Source of the DNA: Actinomycetes bacterium
GTDB lineage: Bacteria; Actinomycetota; Acidimicrobiia; Acidimicrobiales; Palsa-688
Reading direction: 5' to 3'
Length of the DNA stretch: 7,185 nt
NCBI GenBank assembly: GCA_021827285.1
Contig: JAKAWM010000143.1
Location: 1-7,185, forward strand
The notes under the pieces are model-generated. The model did no database searches. It was not told the origin of the DNA and saw only the letters and a list, made by a program, of their open reading frames with translations. The stretch's first letter is position 1. Every line of letters begins with the position of its first letter. The position numbers were made by a program, and so were the translations under genes. Of this stretch, positions 6,749-7,185 are shown piece by piece.

Positions 6749-6795
6749 CGAAACCTCCAAGAGTGCGCATTTACAAATCACTCTCGGAGGTTTCG
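6749..6795. repeat. Hairpin B of the island
   Basis: Positions 6749-6765 pair with 6779-6795 around a 13-base loop. This gives 17 positions with a single A-C mismatch (6759/6785). The outer ten pairs (CGAAACCTCC with GGAGGTTTCG) are perfect. The hairpin is far longer than chance would give in a stretch this size. It has no following T-tract, so it is not a standard terminator. Confidence 0.85.
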
Positions 6796-6814
6796 GTGAC
6801 GTTGGCGGGTTCGC

Positions 6815-6914
6815 CGGGCGGCCACAGCGGGCCAGCGCGGCGAGTGGGGTCCGCGGGCGGCTACAGCGGGCCGGCGCAGCGAGTGGGGCATGCGGCCCGG
6901 CACAGCGAGCCGGC
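6815..6914. repeat. Degenerate 39-bp tandem repeat, about 2.5 copies
   Basis: Positions 6815-6849 match 6854-6888 at 32 of 35 positions, and a third, weaker copy runs from 6893 to 6914. A shared ACAGCG recurs at 6824, 6863 and 6902. The period is a multiple of three, but no frame gives a recognisable protein. Confidence 0.8.
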
Positions 6915-7017
6915 AAGGAGGCCGAGCCACCACTGCTTGGCGCTGCGGGCGGGGTGCCGGGCGAACCCGTCGGGCCCGCCCTTCCGCTACCTCGCGGCTA
7001 GCGCTCGATAGGTCTGG

Positions 7018-7185
7018 CTACTCCCCGCTGGCCCAGGCACTGGCCAACAGGTCGCCGCTACCTCGTCCGGTCATCTCGTCTGCCCCGCCATCGTCCCCCA
7101 AGTCTCCTAGGCCCAGGCCGCCGTGGCCGTTGCGGCTCCACGTGCCCCCCGAGCAACCCTCGCCCCCCGAGCAACCCTCGCTTCC
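7018..7185 (-). CDS. Possible C-terminal fragment of an unknown protein (weak)
   Basis: On the minus strand a frame enters from the window edge and runs 55 codons to TAG at 7020-7018. The translation is Gly-rich. It begins with a duplicated EGCSGG from the 18-bp repeat and ends in DEMTGRGSGDLLASAWASGE, whose mixed composition is more protein-like than the other frames here. There is no recognisable domain, and in DNA this GC-rich an open frame of this length is easily accidental. Confidence 0.17.
   Translation of the reverse strand, partial: GSEGCSGGEGCSGGTWSRNGHGGLGLGDLGDDGGADEMTGRGSGDLLASAWASGE
7145..7180. repeat. Perfect 18-bp tandem duplication at the window edge
   Basis: CCCCCCGAGCAACCCTCG occurs twice back to back (7145-7162 and 7163-7180). 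The window ends five bases later, so the array may be longer. Confidence 0.9.

Larger units (their letters stand above)
6682..6799. repeat. 118-bp paired-hairpin island with terminal inverted repeats
   Basis: Two related imperfect palindromes lie in tandem, 63 bp apart, and match each other at 30 of 46 aligned positions. The ends of the island, TCACCGAAAGCTCC (6682-6695) and GGAGGTTTCGGTGA (6786-6799), are inverted repeats matching at 13 of 14 positions. The base composition is clearly less GC-rich than the flanks. It resembles a MITE or REP-type element. No clear target-site duplication was found, and no other copy lies in this window. Confidence 0.7.
6486..7185. other. Gene-poor, repeat-rich region after the IclR-family gene
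   Basis: About 700 bp hold no convincing gene. Plus-strand frames stay open for long stretches, but this comes from high GC and from a 20-bp repeat that reads without stops in all three frames. Four different repeat blocks occur in order and are listed separately. The stretches 6486-6544 and 6915-7144 show nothing recognisable. No tRNA, transposase, or terminator with a T-tract was seen. Confidence 0.75.

Noticed and set aside
6749..6795. Intrinsic terminator for the IclR-family gene
   Set aside because: The stem is strong, but it is over 260 bp past the stop and no T-tract follows it on either strand.
6259..7011. Long plus-strand open frames through the repeat region (also 6482-6703 and 6537-7001)
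   Set aside because: The 20-bp unit has no stop in any plus frame, so all three frames give the same 20-residue cycle. One frame also runs back inside the regulator gene. No ribosome site or protein family is visible.
6486..7185. tRNA genes, which I recall lying near ndgR in Streptomyces
   Set aside because: I looked for a T-arm (GGTTCGAATCC-like) and a 3' acceptor stem on both strands and found none.

Overview
This window looks like chromosomal DNA from a high-GC actinobacterium. The coding sequence is strongly GC-biased at third positions. An NdgR/LtbR-type IclR regulator reads divergently from leuC-leuD, an arrangement typical of Actinobacteria. The style of the glycosyltransferases suggests an acidimicrobial or related lineage, but that is an impression from recall and was not tested.

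Positions 1-3738 hold three GT4-type (GT-B fold) glycosyltransferases on alternating strands. They are the C-terminal part of one on + (1-675), a complete one on - (651-1775), and a long two-part protein on + (1801-3738). The first two overlap tail to tail by 25 bp. The second and third start 25 bp apart, back to back. Together they suggest part of a polysaccharide or glycoconjugate locus. The third protein is unusual: after a full GT4 unit and a Pro/Ala-rich linker it carries about 220 residues that look like an orphan GT-B N-terminal Rossmann half.

Positions 3790-5789 (- strand) hold leuC and leuD, the two subunits of 3-isopropylmalate isomerase. They are coupled by an ATGA overlap. Positions 5826-6485 (+) hold the IclR-family regulator. 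The 36-bp gap between leuC and this gene contains two related 15-bp operator-like sites exactly 20 bp apart, with a shared, face-to-face -10 region between them. This is a compact autoregulated switch that fits leucine-pathway control by the regulator. The regulator has good promoter elements and is probably translated from a leaderless transcript.

Positions 6486-7185 contain no convincing gene and are rich in repeats. In order they hold a 20-bp direct-repeat array with seven CACGTG palindromes (6545-6680), a lower-GC 118-bp island of two related long hairpins bounded by 14-bp inverted repeats (6682-6799), a degenerate 39-bp tandem repeat (6815-6914), and a perfect 18-bp duplication at the window edge (7145-7180). 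This is the least explained part of the window. It could be a small mobile or REP-like element next to an iteron-like array, or simply an expanding repeat cluster. No RNA gene, CRISPR array or transposase was seen.
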